Shown here: piece by piece, positions 25,983 through 38,200 of the stretch
How the letters are laid out: every line of letters begins with the position of its first letter
Position numbering within the stretch: the first letter of the stretch is position 1
From: Adiantum capillus-veneris
Lineage: Eukaryota > Streptophyta > Polypodiopsida > Polypodiales > Pteridaceae
Length of the DNA stretch: 64,000 nt
Assembly: GCA_014529385.2 (NCBI GenBank)
Contig: CM043969.1
Span: forward strand, 20,302,946-20,366,945
Direction: 5' to 3'
Position numbers and translations under genes: made by a program
Notes under the pieces: model-generated
Seen by the model: the letters and a program-made list of their open reading frames with translations, nothing else
What the model was told of the DNA's origin: nothing
Databases searched by the model: none

Positions 25983-26160
25983 GTTTTCTGAGCCCTTAGA
26001 GAGGCAGTTTGTGGTGGTTACTCATTGCACTATTATATGCCTATAGTATTCATAGAAGAATAATAATCATAGTGTTTCCCGAGCCCTTAGAGAGGCAGTT
26101 AGTGTTTTCTACTCATTGCACTTTTAGATGCTTATAAATCTTATAGGGGAATAATAATCG
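25983..26160 (+). repeat. ~84-bp tandem repeat, two units
   Basis: GAGCCCTTAGAGAGGCAGTT appears at about 25990 and 26078, each followed by ACTCATTGCACT and a GAATAATAATC(A/G)TAGTG end. Confidence 0.75.
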
Positions 26161-26375
26161 TAGTGACAAATCATGCATATTTTATTGCAGACCCCACTTT
26201 AAAAGTTAGTGGTGGAGTAGTAGACGATTATAATATTCATATTGACAAATCATGCATATATTATTGCACGTTCCAATTTAGCAGTTAGCATATGCTGCGT
26301 GGGATCCCTCATGTCACTAACACATGTCACTCTTCCATCACTATCAATGCTTTTTGAGAGCATGGTGCTTTAGCC

Positions 26376-26383
26376 TATATAAA
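26376..26383 (+). promoter_or_regulatory. Possible TATA box of the small gene
   Basis: TATATAAA about 90 bp upstream of the ATG at 26470; start site and leader would fit a short plant 5' UTR. Confidence 0.4.
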
Positions 26384-26469
26384 TGTTACAAGGCAAGCAC
26401 CATATGCTGCACAAGTGAATCGGAGGTGCTAATCAAGAGAGATTTTTTCATTTTCCCTGTACTTATATA

Positions 26470-26826
26470 ATGCCTATAGGATATGCTAGTACTGGTAATG
26501 AGGTAGTTGCAAAAATCCATGAAGAGCTTCACAAACTCCCCCCCAATGCACCCCTTGAAGAAAAGAAGACGTTTACACAAAGAGAGCGTGACACAAACAA
26601 GGCGATCCGGATGTTCAACCACCTTAATCGCGCTCGCAACACCGGAGACCAGGAACTCAATGATGGCTTTGAGACAATGCGAGAATCTCTGGGCAAGTGG
26701 GAGACATGGGGGTACATAGATAGCTCTCGAAGGGCCACTTTATAGACGGAGATTGACCATTTGCTTGTCTGCAAACGCACAATCAACCTGGTCGACATCT
26801 CTGGCTCTAATGTGGTAGAAGATTGA
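26470..26826 (+). CDS. Small unknown protein, one internal TAG
   Basis: The frame opens at 26470 and encodes a charged, helical protein (EEKKTFTQRERDTNKAIRMF; WETWGYIDSSRRATL) for 91 codons to a TAG at 26743. The same frame continues in comparable style (TEIDHLLVCKRTINLVDISGSN) to TGA at 26824-26826, so an original length near 118 residues is likely and the TAG is probably a CAG change. An upstream TATA-like box lies at 26376. No family is recognised. It lies inside the inverted repeat that also encloses the methyltransferase gene and is convergent with it, so it may be an accessory gene of the same mobile element. That link is inference. Confidence 0.45.
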
Positions 26827-26887
26827 GGCAAGATTTAAATAATTATGCACTAGCACATGATAAATTATACTGGTGTGATGCAAGTTG

Positions 26888-26890
<3 letters not shown>

Positions 26891-26976
<86 letters not shown>
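26891..26976. repeat. (GT)n microsatellite
   Basis: About 43 GT units directly after the small gene. Confidence 0.95.
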
Positions 26977-26979
<3 letters not shown>

Positions 26980-28424
26980 GTTTGATTCCCTACGTAATCA
27001 TGTAAACAATTTATTTTAATTATATGATGCTTATTTTAACTATATGATGGTGTTCCACTCTTCAGTGCCTTGGCGAGAATAATTCATATGTCTCTGTCTG
27101 ACTTATTATTATTGAAGTAGATGTGATACTTTTAATCAGCCTGGTCTACTAACACATCTTCAAGATCTGTCATAATTTAGGGTATTGTTGATATCTTGTA
27201 GCTAAACTGAACCGTCAAATGTAACTACAAGCTGTTTGAAAGCCAAAAATGTAAAGAAAATCTATGTGAGTTTTTTATATAATGCAAGAAAAAGATGAGC
27301 ATGTCTTTAGTATTTACCCTACTTTTAGTAGAATATATTTTCTTGTCCATGTAGGTGTTGTTGCAAACAAGGATGAATGCCTAATAAGCCAATTTGAAAC
27401 TAGGAATCTAAAAAATATTGATGGTTGTACTTGTTTGGGCGAAGACCTCAAAGTAATGAAACACGCATAGACTCTTGCATATAAAATAGTAATTAAGAAC
27501 ATTTTACTGAGTTGAAGAACTGCATACGTACATAAACACACACGTATAAATAACTATATATATTGTATAAACAAGTACTTAAAAACACTTTACCGAGTTG
27601 AAGATCTCCTTACGTACATAAACACACACATATAAATAAATAAATAAAAAGATATTATATATATAATATAAATATTATATATAAAACTATATATATTCTT
27701 AGACCGACAGTGTAAAGAAATACTGACAAGCAAATGAAATTTTGACAGCATAACAACGTGAAAAATAAAAATAAAACCATTCCATACTTGCTTCTGTGAA
27801 AGCTTGCCTAACTTTTGTTAAGCTTTCCTATTCTATACTTGCTTCCGTGAAGCTTGCCTAACTTTTGTGTATACATGAAACCATGATTATGTTTCTAAAC
27901 ATGAACAAAAAGCATGATTATATTCACAAGTAATCAAAATTTCGACAGCATAACGGCGCCAAAATACAAACAAAAATATTTTCCATTCCATACTTGCTTC
28001 CGTGAAGCTTGACTAACTTTTCTGTATACGTGAAATCATGATTATGTTTTCAAACATGAACAAAAAGCATGATGATATTGATAAGCAATCAAAATTTTGG
28101 TAGCATAACGGTATGAAAATTCAAACTAAAAAAATTCCCATTCCATACTTGCTTCCGTGCAGCAGCGAATGCTCACGGGAAGAAGAAATTACATAAGCAA
28201 AAAAGCATATGTTGGTATATTACTTTGGTAAATCCAAAGCTCTCAACAAACTTCTATCTAGTATAATAAATATGAAATCATGGCTGAATTGATAAGGATG
28301 ATCAACACCAACAACATATCTTCAGTAATACCAAAAAAGTGGCACCCAAACACCATGGTCACACGTCGTTCCACAAAAATCACAAACTAGAAAAAATGAT
28401 AGATAATACCAATGTTGATGTCAA
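26980..28424. other. AT-rich spacer with three copies of a 15-bp core repeat
   Basis: A unit with core GACAGCATAACGGCG and trailing CCATTCCATACTTGCTTCCGTG occurs at about 27741, 27941 and 28098, spaced 200 and about 157 bp, with CATGATTATGTTT-type text between. Two further copies lie beyond the 5' end of the methyltransferase gene. No gene is seen in this stretch. Confidence 0.7.
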
Positions 28425-31400
28425 TCAAGGGCAATGTGATCCGGGCTCATATTGTTGCCAATCAGTCTCCTCATCGCTATCTGCATCAACTGCTGAAATA
28501 GCACGTACACATGGAGCCTTGAAGCGTGAAAGATGTTGATGAAAGACCTCTGGATCACTATCTATGCAGAGACAGTGTCTAGACAACTCAGCGCAAACAT
28601 TGCCCAAGCCACCACATCCAGAAAACATATCAACAATGTAGGTGTGCTCCGCAATAAATGTCCGCACAAGCCAGCTAAAAAAAACAAAAAATATGCGTAT
28701 TTTTACTTTATGTAACATAGTCCAATAACGCATAGTAGGAAGCATATATTCTTACCAAAAGAAGTCAAGGCTACCCTCGGCAGCACCTCTAAGAGTGTGT
28801 CCTCCAATGTACTCTCCGTTGACGCGCTCCACCAGTATTCCGGACTTGGCATCGAAAGAGTTGTTGTCCACGCTCTCTCCATCTCGTCGATCGTAGATAG
28901 GACGTTGACCCTTACGATAAAACAATCCTAGCAATAGTGTTTCCACCTACAAATTACAACTAGAATGTGATCTAATTGAAGAAAACTACAAGCATGCTTT
29001 TCAATCAACAAATAAATTTACTTACTCTCTCAATCTCAATGGTCTTTCGCACATAACCATCGGGGATCAAAATAAGGATGGTGTGCATCATTTTGAATCC
29101 CATCTCGATGGCATGGCTAGACATAATGCCAAAGTGATCAGTGGAGCTTAGGGTGATGTACCACCCATTGTCTGCTACATACTTTGAAGCTATTACGGCC
29201 ACTTTCTTACTTAATTTTCGAGAGAATTGATTCCATGGAGGGACCTACATAATACGCATTGTTAATTTAATTAAAGTTCCAAAACTATCATAGACTGTCC
29301 ATTGTGGTTTTGAAGGATGCATACCTCGTTCTCTGAAAAATTTTCAACTTTAAAGTTTGTTGGAAAATCCGCAAACAAAAGAGAGGCCACTTCATTGCTC
29401 TTTTCCCCATCAACATGGGCTGAATGAAGAAAATCCAAGATCCTGCATACGATCAAATAAATGTATTTCAAACATTCACAACACACACCACACATAGTTA
29501 GTCTTTCTTTTCACATGTGTTTACCATTTCTCATCATCGAGAGAAATTTTGTAAACATCTAGCATGTTCCCAATAACGTTCACATCACAATCTATGGAAG
29601 GCACTGCATAATCAGAAAATAAAATATTTCATCAAGAATTGTTGAGTAGAAAGAAAGTGACAGCTAGATATCTATACAAGCAAGTTTACCTGTGGAGCCT
29701 TGAGCACCTTTTTGGTTCTTTTTGGGAGACTTCTTGGGCTTCTTGGATCTAACAAAATCCAATCGTTTCTTTATAGAGGAGATTGTACTATTGTTTACTC
29801 TTTTCGAAGAGGTGGCTTTCTTGGAAGCTGAGCCAATCTCCTCAATACCATTTTCATTTCTTTCAAGAACGTGCTCTAAAGCAAACAAAAATATATTTCT
29901 CACAAACATAATCTAAATAGTATGAGCACTTTAACAATTTTGTAGTTTTTATAAATGCCAAAAATAACCTTTATATAAGTTCCCTTCATCACGTGGGTAG
30001 GTGCCTCGAGTGTAATCTAGCCACCAAGGGCAATACTCAATTTCCCAAGCAATCAAACCATAATCTCTCATCCATAGTGGATACATACACTCCTCACAAG
30101 AGAGGTCCCTCCAACTTTCAACAGCAATTGGCAACTTCTCCAACAAAGTTTGATCGTAAAGCTGAATTAGCCATCTACATAAAATGCAGTTAACTTTATT
30201 TGAGCTCCTTTCCTAAGTGACTTATTTATTATACAAACTCTAAGTAAAAAATAGAATAACAACCATAAAGATATCAATTGTATTACCTGAATAATACTCT
30301 CCTTGAAGATTCCATAAGCTCTGGAAATTTTTCATCCGACTCTTTTGTGTTGAGCTTACTCCAAAGCTCCACAAAAGCTTTATCAATGTGGTCCCTCAAT
30401 TGGTGATGAAACCATGCTTCAAAGCCCTCCGGCATTTCTTCAATCATTTTCCCTTTGATCCTCAAGCATTGCTTCAAGATACTTGCCCAATACCACTCTT
30501 TACGCAAGTACATTCTAAATTTCATTGCACTAATATAATGCTCAGAAGTAACATCATCTACACGGCAATGCATCAAAGAGTGCAATATTTTCTTTTTCCT
30601 ATAGAGCAAACAATAAACAAACCATAAATGCATTGATTCATTTGATGATTTCATGTGTATTTTTTATCCAAAAATTATTAGCTCTCTGGTGATATTTTAG
30701 AAGTTGCCAAAGAGTGGACTTTGTCTCTTGTAAGGCCCACTTGATCCTTTTCTCTTATCCAATTGAAGTTAAATAATAAAGAGAAGAACCCTTGGCCATT
30801 GGCGGGGTTGGCAATGGCCAACATCTATGTTACATTAGCACGAGATCAAATCAAATCAATTTTTCAATCAAATATATCAAATTCAAATGACATGTCAACT
30901 TACAATTTTGTAGAAATTCAAACATAAACGGGGAGAAGAGAAAGTGTTTACCTTATAAGCTCTTTCTTGTAATATTTTTTCTACTCTTCCTCGAGCAACC
31001 ATTCCTTTTCTGGCAGTGAAATCGAGGGATCATTGATCTCTTGCATCTCTTTGATAAGAGACAAGTCAAAGTCTTCCTTTTGTAGAGCAAATGAAAAAAA
31101 AAGTAAGATTTTACAAAATAATGTCAAGCTTTAGAAATTACATAAAAAGTGTACTTTAAGGCAAAAAAATATACATTCCATATGAGCATTGCTAATAAAA
31201 GAGCAGGAGCGTTGTACCAACTCCCTTTAGATGCCTTCTTCTCACAAGCAAGCTCTACCTCTATCCATCGAATCCAATCTTGGGGAAAGTCTTTCATTAA
31301 AGAATCTTTGCTTGCCACAGCCAGTTTTTGGAACAAGAAGATCTTCTGCCCAAAATTTGTGCTCACAGTGGTTCTACCAATCCTAAACCACAATATCTTA

Positions 31401-32439
31401 AATTAAATGGCAGTAGAATGACATCGATAAAGTAATAGCAATCACGTTCAAAACAACAAATGTGCTTACTCATTTTGAGAGCGCAAAGCTAGCATAAGCT
31501 CCCCCTCTGCACTTCTATCAACAAAGACAAATTGACATTTCACAGAACAATGTCTCCACTTTATCATTGAAAATTCTACAACAACAAAAAAGAAAATTAG
31601 AAATCATAGAGTAATACAAGTCAACTTTACATTAAACAAAAAAGAAATCACTTACGTGTTTTTATTAAGCGCATCCAAGTTTTCAAACGGTGATTACCAT
31701 CCCAAACGATAAATTTTTTTCCCCTTAAGTCTTCCCACTCAAGGGGAAGGGAATTATCAAAATCATCGCTTATTTCTCGCCAAAAAGGCCCCCATTCATC
31801 TTTGTCTAAGTCGGAAACATAATGTTGATCATGGCTTGGCTTCTTAAATGACACAAGAAATGGAGCTCCAAGCACACTGTATCCAGACATCTCAAACCTT
31901 TTCACCAAGCCCTCAGTGCCTGGACCCGCCGCTCTAATGGCTTCATTTTCCATCAATCTACAAAGAGGAATTCGAGGAGGTTCCCCACCTCTCTTTACAA
32001 TAAAACCCTCTACAATCTCCTCTAATATTCGACCATGAACATCCTTTCCAAATACTATTGGATTATTGGGAGGTTTAGCAACAATTGTTGTTGCTTCAGA
32101 CACGTTGTGAGCCACCAATTCACCTTGTGTAGCATGAATATCTATGAACACCTCTTCTTCATGCACATCACTCAATATATCCTCTTCTTCATGCACATCA
32201 CCCAAAATATCCTCCTTTCGATGGACATTGGAAGAAGCAATGGAAGATCGTGCATTGGCCCTATGCCCTGTAGTGCCAGACCTTAATGTGTATCTTACTC
32301 CTACAAGCAAAAAACAATAAGAACACAAATAGTTTAGTGAGTATGATGAGACAAAAGAAAAGAAAAAAAATAGCTTAATGTATTTGAACTTACTTTGAGA
32401 GATACCTGTCCTGCCACGTTTAGATGGTGTACGAGCCAT
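28425..32439 (-). pseudogene. ParB-like / beta-class DNA methyltransferase gene, 13 exons, one internal stop
   Basis: Inferred exons on the minus strand: 32394-32439, 31656-32300, 31470-31575, 31175-31382, 30952-31076, 30287-30598, 29969-30174, 29690-29875, 29525-29603, 29325-29442, 29026-29244, 28756-28946, 28425-28674. All junctions are GT-AG and in phase; the total is 2691 nt, 896 codons. The N-terminus is basic. Residues about 126-230 look ParB-like (IPLCRL...; FIVWDGNHRL with DGNHR at 216-220). A helical middle and a Lys-rich segment (550-611) follow. The C-terminus has VPPW (678-681), then motif I IVDMFSGCGGLG (827-838) and a following acidic CIDSDPEVF. IV-before-I order marks beta-class amino-methyltransferases (N4-cytosine or N6-adenine). 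Codon 367 is TAG (30981-30983), and motif IV lacks the usual Asp/Asn/Ser. Probably a damaged copy of a once functional nuclear gene. Confidence 0.75.
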
Positions 32440-32478
32440 AATCTATTAACCACAAACAACAAAAATCTTCTTAGCAAT

Positions 32479-33595
32479 GACAATACAAATATAAAATTCT
32501 AAATTTCGGCAGCATAATGGCGTAAAATGCAAACTAAAAAAAAAACCATTCTCAACTTGCTCATGGCAAGGAAAAATACAAATCCACTTTGACATTTGTA
32601 TACCTCTTCTCTACAACGACCTGTTCTTACATCATTGTAATTGTTACTGTAAGTGTGTATGCAAGTGTGTTAAAGTGTGTGAATGCAAGTGTTTATATGT
32701 GTGTGTGTGTGGATGTATGCATGATTGTGTGTGTGAATGTAAGTGTAATATGTGTGTGTCTTTATGCATGATTGTGTATGTGTTTGTGCTATGTATGCAA
32801 GTGTGTTGATGTTGTGAATGCAAGTGTTTATATATGTGTATGTGTGTATGTATGCAAGTGTGTTGATGTTGTGAATGCAAGTATTTATATATGTGGGGGT
32901 ATGTATGTATGTATGTGTGTGTATGCAAGTGGATGTGTGCATGATTATGTGTGTGTGAATGTAAGTGTAATATGTGTGTGTATGCAAGTGTGTTGATGTT
33001 GTGAATAAAAGTGTTTATATATGTGTATGTGTGTATATGCTTGACAATACAAATATAAAATTCTAAATTTCGACAGCATAACGGCGTAAAATGCAAATTA
33101 CAAAAAAAACCATTCTCAACTTGCTCATGGCAAGGAAAAATACAAATCCACTTTGACATTTGTATACCTCTTCTCTACAACGACCTGTTCTTACATCATT
33201 GTAATTGTTACTCTAAGTGTGTTTAATATGTGTGTATGCAAGTGTGTTGATGTGTGTGAATGCAAGTGTTTATATGTGTGTGTGTGTGTGGATGTATGCA
33301 TGATTGTGTGTGTGTGTGTGTGAATGTAAGTGTAATATGTGTGTGTCTGTATGCATGATTTTGTGTGTGTTTGTGCTATGTATGCAAGTGTGTTGATGTT
33401 GTGAATGCAAGTGTTTATATGTGTATGTGTGTATGTATGCAAGTGTGTTGATGTTGTGAATGCAAGTGTTTATATATGTGGGTGTATGTATGTATGTATG
33501 TGTGTGTATGCAAGTGTAATGTGTGTGCGTATACATGACTGTGTGTGTGTTTGTGCTATGTGTGCAAGTGTTTTGATGTGTGTGTATCACTGTGT

Positions 33596-33600
<5 letters not shown>
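32479..33600. repeat. 564-bp tandem duplication, TG-rich
   Basis: GACAATACAAATATAAAATTC starts at 32479 and again at 33043, and the following ~180 bp match closely (AGCATAA(T/C)GGCGTAAAATGCAAA, GACATTTGTATACCTCTTC). Both copies then run into long interrupted TGTG/TATG tracts. Copies four and five of the GACAGCATAACGGCG unit are at about 32505 and 33071. Cys/Val or His/Thr frames here are artefacts. Confidence 0.85.
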
Positions 33601-33627
<27 letters not shown>

Positions 33628-33955
33628 ACTTACCTGGACACGCTCGCCCGATCCACCGGAGGAGGTCCAATGGAAGCTCTATTGGAGATCCTCCATGCCT
33701 TGAAAGGCATGGTGAGAAAGCAGCGCGCGCGCTGCCCTCTCACCATGCCTTTCAAGGCATGGAGGAGGTCCAATGGAGCTCCTATTGGAGCTCCCCCATG
33801 CCTTGAAAGGCATGGTGAGAGGGCAGCGCGCGCGCTGCCTTCTCACCATGCCTTTCAAGGCATGGGGGAGCTCCATTGGACCTCCTCCGATGGATCGGGC
33901 GAGCGTGTGCAAGTAAGCACACACACACACACACTCACACACACACGTGAGTAGA
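33583..33955. repeat. ~370-bp near-perfect palindrome between divergent genes
   Basis: The core 33638-33908 reads nearly the same on both strands: ACACGCTCGCCCGATCCA at the left end and its complement at the right, with several nested hairpins of CATGCCTTGAAAGGCATG and a GCAGCGCGCGCGCTGC centre, each present twice. Arms extend into matching (GT)n / (CA)n, including a shared GTGTGAGTGTG irregularity. The centre is near 33773. It sits between the start of the methyltransferase gene (minus) and the transposase gene (plus). It may be a foldback element, transposase-binding site or hairpin-RNA source; function unknown. Confidence 0.85.
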
Positions 33956-34827
33956 AAATCTACACACACACACACAGTACCTTTTCTTCTCTTACTCCTT
34001 CTTCTTCACAGCAAAACTCCACTTTCTCTTCACTCCACTTTCATCTCCTTCTTCACAAAAAAACTTCACTTTCACTTCACTCCACTTCAATCTCAATTAA
34101 AACTCCATTTAAACTTCACTGCACTTTCATCTGAACTACTACTTTTTTCACACACACCATATATTACAAAAATGATATTGTGGTATAAACACTCACACAC
34201 ACACATTCATTTATATATATATATGTATATACACACACAAAGATATACACAAAATGGATTCATATATATAGTTTTACTAAAAAAATACTATGTTTTTTAC
34301 ACACACACACACACACAACCATATATTTAAAAAAATGATTGTATGTGTTTGTGTGTATAAAAAACGTAGCATTCTTAAAGTTAAGTCATGCACACACACA
34401 AAATGTAAAAACTATGTGCACACTTAAATATCTTATGTGCACATACACTCAAAAATATCTTATGTGTACATACACAGTTAAATATCTTATGTGCACTTAA
34501 ATATCTTAACTTAAAAAAATACACATACACTCAACTTAAAAATATCTTAACTTAAACTATGTGCACATACACTTAACTTAAATATCTTAACTTAATAAAA
34601 TGCTACGTTGTTTACACACACCCACAAAATCATTTATATACACGCACAGTAATGTATATAACTTAACTAAAATAATTATATATACACACTACCAAAAACA
34701 CACACACATATATATAAAATGGCAAGATAGAATCATATATATAACTTAACTAAAAAAATTGCTACGTTTTTTATACAAAGTCAGTCATATAGAATGTTAC
34801 GTTTTTTATACACACACTCACACAATC

Positions 34828-34875
<48 letters not shown>

Positions 34876-35237
34876 AAAAGATGAAGACACTATTAGACTG
34901 CATTAAAAGCAGTCCTTGAACCACCATTTAGAAATTAAATGGCCCCTCAAATTTGATGACATATTCCATTGCACATACATTCAGAACCTTCATATATTAA
35001 ATGCACTTCTTCAATTATGATTTTCATTATTCTTTGAGCCGTCACAAGATCTTATGCAACTATCTTTTCGTCTACCTACCAATCTTTCACTTTCATTAAC
35101 CTTCACATCTTTCATTAACTTTCACCAGTTTCATTAACCTTCACTTTATCTTTAACTTCCATTAACCTTCACCACCTTCACTTAATCCACCACAGTTTTC
35201 TCGCATCTCCACCCTGTAATCTGTTGCTTGAGAGAAT
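33956..35237. other. AC/AT-rich spacer upstream of transposase
   Basis: Contains the inverted partner (33950-34050) of the 25741-25810 sequence, CACTTTC-rich short repeats (34010-34140), (CA)n tracts and TATATA runs, and ACTTAAATATCTTA-type short repeats (34430-34600). No gene is seen. Confidence 0.55.
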
Positions 35238-38200
35238 ATGTCCAACATGAAAGTAACAATAACTTGGAAGGTTCGTGTTCAGATAGTCAACCGCGACATT
35301 CAGTTGAAGGGAAACTCATTGTTGCTTAGTGCTTACTATTTGCAGATTTTGCTACCTCCATCTTGCCATTTTCAGTCACTATCTGCTCTTATTGAAAGTG
35401 ATTGTGGCCTAACAAAAGTCTTGCTGCAACCACAGTGGGATATAGAAGGTCATCAGCATTTCTTAATAGATGGTTCTTTTTCGAGCTTGTTTGAGATGCT
35501 TCATTCAAACACATTTATACAGGTATCTAACAATGAGAAAGGAAATGACAAAGAGATATCTGAAGATGTTTTAAGCATTGTGCATCTTGAAAGTAGTGGT
35601 GACGATATAGGACAGCTCAAAACTCAGTCAATCGTCATTTGGATTCAACAAAATCCAGGGGCAAAAAAGTTAAATGATCTGTTAACATTATGTGGAGCTC
35701 CTTTGCAAGTTGCTGAACTTCCACAACATTATGATGGAAATTTGTGTTTTGAGTTACCTACGACTCAGGATAAAACAAAAGGAATGACAGGGATGGAACA
35801 ACGCTTTGATGGTCACTTGTGGACTCGCCTATCTGTGACAACCATGGCAATAGCATGCACAATTCGTCTAAGCCACTGTTTGGGATTCATGCAGTGTAAT
35901 TATTCAACGTGTCCTCATTATATTAAGGAACAAGAATTCAATAGTAGAGATTTTCATGGATATTTGGACAGACAGGTGAAAAAGGACTACCTTGCAATGG
36001 AAGAGAATACAACAATAACTTGTCATTATTGTCAGAAGGTTGTTACTTGTGTTGCTGCTTGTCTCTGCAAAATCTATTATGTTTTGCCTAGAGATGGTAC
36101 AATGTCGCGACTGGCACTACATGTTGGTAAACATTGTCATAATGTTAAGGCAAGAACCTCTAGGGCTGCTATTTCAAGAGTGCGGAAACTGGTAGGTGCA
36201 GTACTAAAAATAGAAAAGGGTGGCCCAAGAAAAATTCAAATGTTGGTGGCTCAACAACTTGTTCTTCACTCCTTGATTGGTGAGGAAGCTGAAGCTACAT
36301 CCGATGTACAATTCAATGATTTTTTGGAAGAAATGATGCCACTGGTTCAAACCAAAGGGTAAGAAAACTCAATTTGGTTCCTTGAATTTGTTAATTTTTT
36401 AAGTATTATAAATTTAGCCTTCTTGTGATGCATCGTGTAGGTTTTCTTCAATTGTTTCAAAGGAGAGAAAGAGTCAAGGTGCTGTTATTGGGGATGGATA
36501 TGATAATATTTTATTGCTTCAAAAAAAGTGCATGTTTCCTTTTTTTCATGGGAGTAGATTTCCTGGACAGGGTGAAGAGGATGACAAGTGCTTCCTATTT
36601 AAAATGTCCACTAAAGGACCAGGTTCTGGGATTGATCTAGTAAATCGAATGAAAAGAACTGAAACTGGTGACTTGAGAAATGCGTGGGTACATTTTGATT
36701 TTACCCATAGAATAGATGGATGGGCAACAATGTCATGCTCAGTTTATGATCCAAGGTAATCTTTAAGTATTTAAATATCTCGTATCATTAAATAGAAGAA
36801 GATGTGTGAAAATGTTTATGTTGAATATCTTGCAGCATACGATCACTACAAATAATTGCTATATGTGAAACTAAAGAGGAGGATGCAAAGACTCAAGTTA
36901 TTTTTTGGGAGAGCCTTAATTCAACAATGGAAAAGTACGGACATGGTGCAGTTGACTTTGCAGGTTTTATGTCTGATGAAGCTGGTGCAAATTGGAATGC
37001 TATTCGAACAGTCTTCAATGGCGGGCCAGATAATATCATGGAGGGACGTGAACGATCATGCCTATTTCATTGGGAGCAGAGTCTCCACAAATATGCTAAA
37101 AAGTGGATACCTCAACATCTAACAAATCAACACATTGATATGTGTGAGGACTAGAGAGCTTGTAAGACCATTGTGCTTGCATCTCAAAAGGCACTTTCAA
37201 TTCAAAAGTGATGGAGACAACATCTATCTACAGAGAGCATCACAAGAGTGAGCAGATGGTTTAAATGGTGGGAGCAACGAATTTCACACTGGGGAGGAAT
37301 TGGAACAGATGTAAGTACCTTTATGACAATCTATATTTTTAGAAAAATTTCTTTTCATACATGAAATTTATAAATTTTAATTCATGTTTTTTTGCATTTC
37401 ATAGGGTGGTCTAAGTCCATGGGAGCGGGCACAAATTCCCAATGTTAATTTATCAGAAAGTGTACATGCCAGTTGGTTAGCAGGTGAAGGTGGAAAGGGA
37501 AAAATATCCTTGTATCATGCATGTGTAACAGATGTTATAAACTCATATATTCAATGTGCAAAGCGTTTGGGATATACTATTGGGCGTTATATAGGAACAG
37601 GTCCCACAATGGAGACCTTGCTTTCTCGAGTTGAATCTCAGCAAACTCCAACTCCAACCAACGTGGCCCATCTATTACACGAGGCTGTTGCAGGGACTCC
37701 CATGTATGCGCAGCCAATTTTGCATGGAGACAAAGAAACAGTACAACGCAAAAAGAGGGGCAGAACAGGAACAACTAGCTCCCATCGGCCGGAATATGTC
37801 ATGGAATCTAAGCAACGAAACCATCGCGGTCGACCAAAAAAATCAAGTTTGATACCCAAGGACCAGGTATTTCTAACATTCCGCTGCAAATTAGTGACAG
37901 TGATGATGATATTAGATCTCAAAAAGAAACAACCACACCTTTGTCATCTAAAACAAACAATGTGTTTGAGAGTGATGTGCCACGCACTCAGTGGGCCCTC
38001 AGGAGAATGCCCATTCAAAGTCAAAGAAAGTGTTTTGGAACAGTAGGGAGAAAAAATTGTGACAATATCTTGCATAGTCGCTCAATTGGTCTTGTTGCTC
38101 CATGTATATGGTCCGAAAGAATGTTCAAGGGTAAAACAATCGAGCAGTGGTTATGGTTTTGTAATCATGATATTTTGCATACCCAATCAATCAAAAGACA

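Noticed and set aside
28425-28674. C5-cytosine methyltransferase, suggested by the DMFSGCGG motif alone
   Set aside because: Motif I is at the C-terminus after PPW; no PCQ motif, so the beta-class order fits better.
32589-33806. Cys/Val-rich and His/Thr-rich proteins up to 171 codons
   Set aside because: Translations of TG/CA dinucleotide tracts, including the palindrome.
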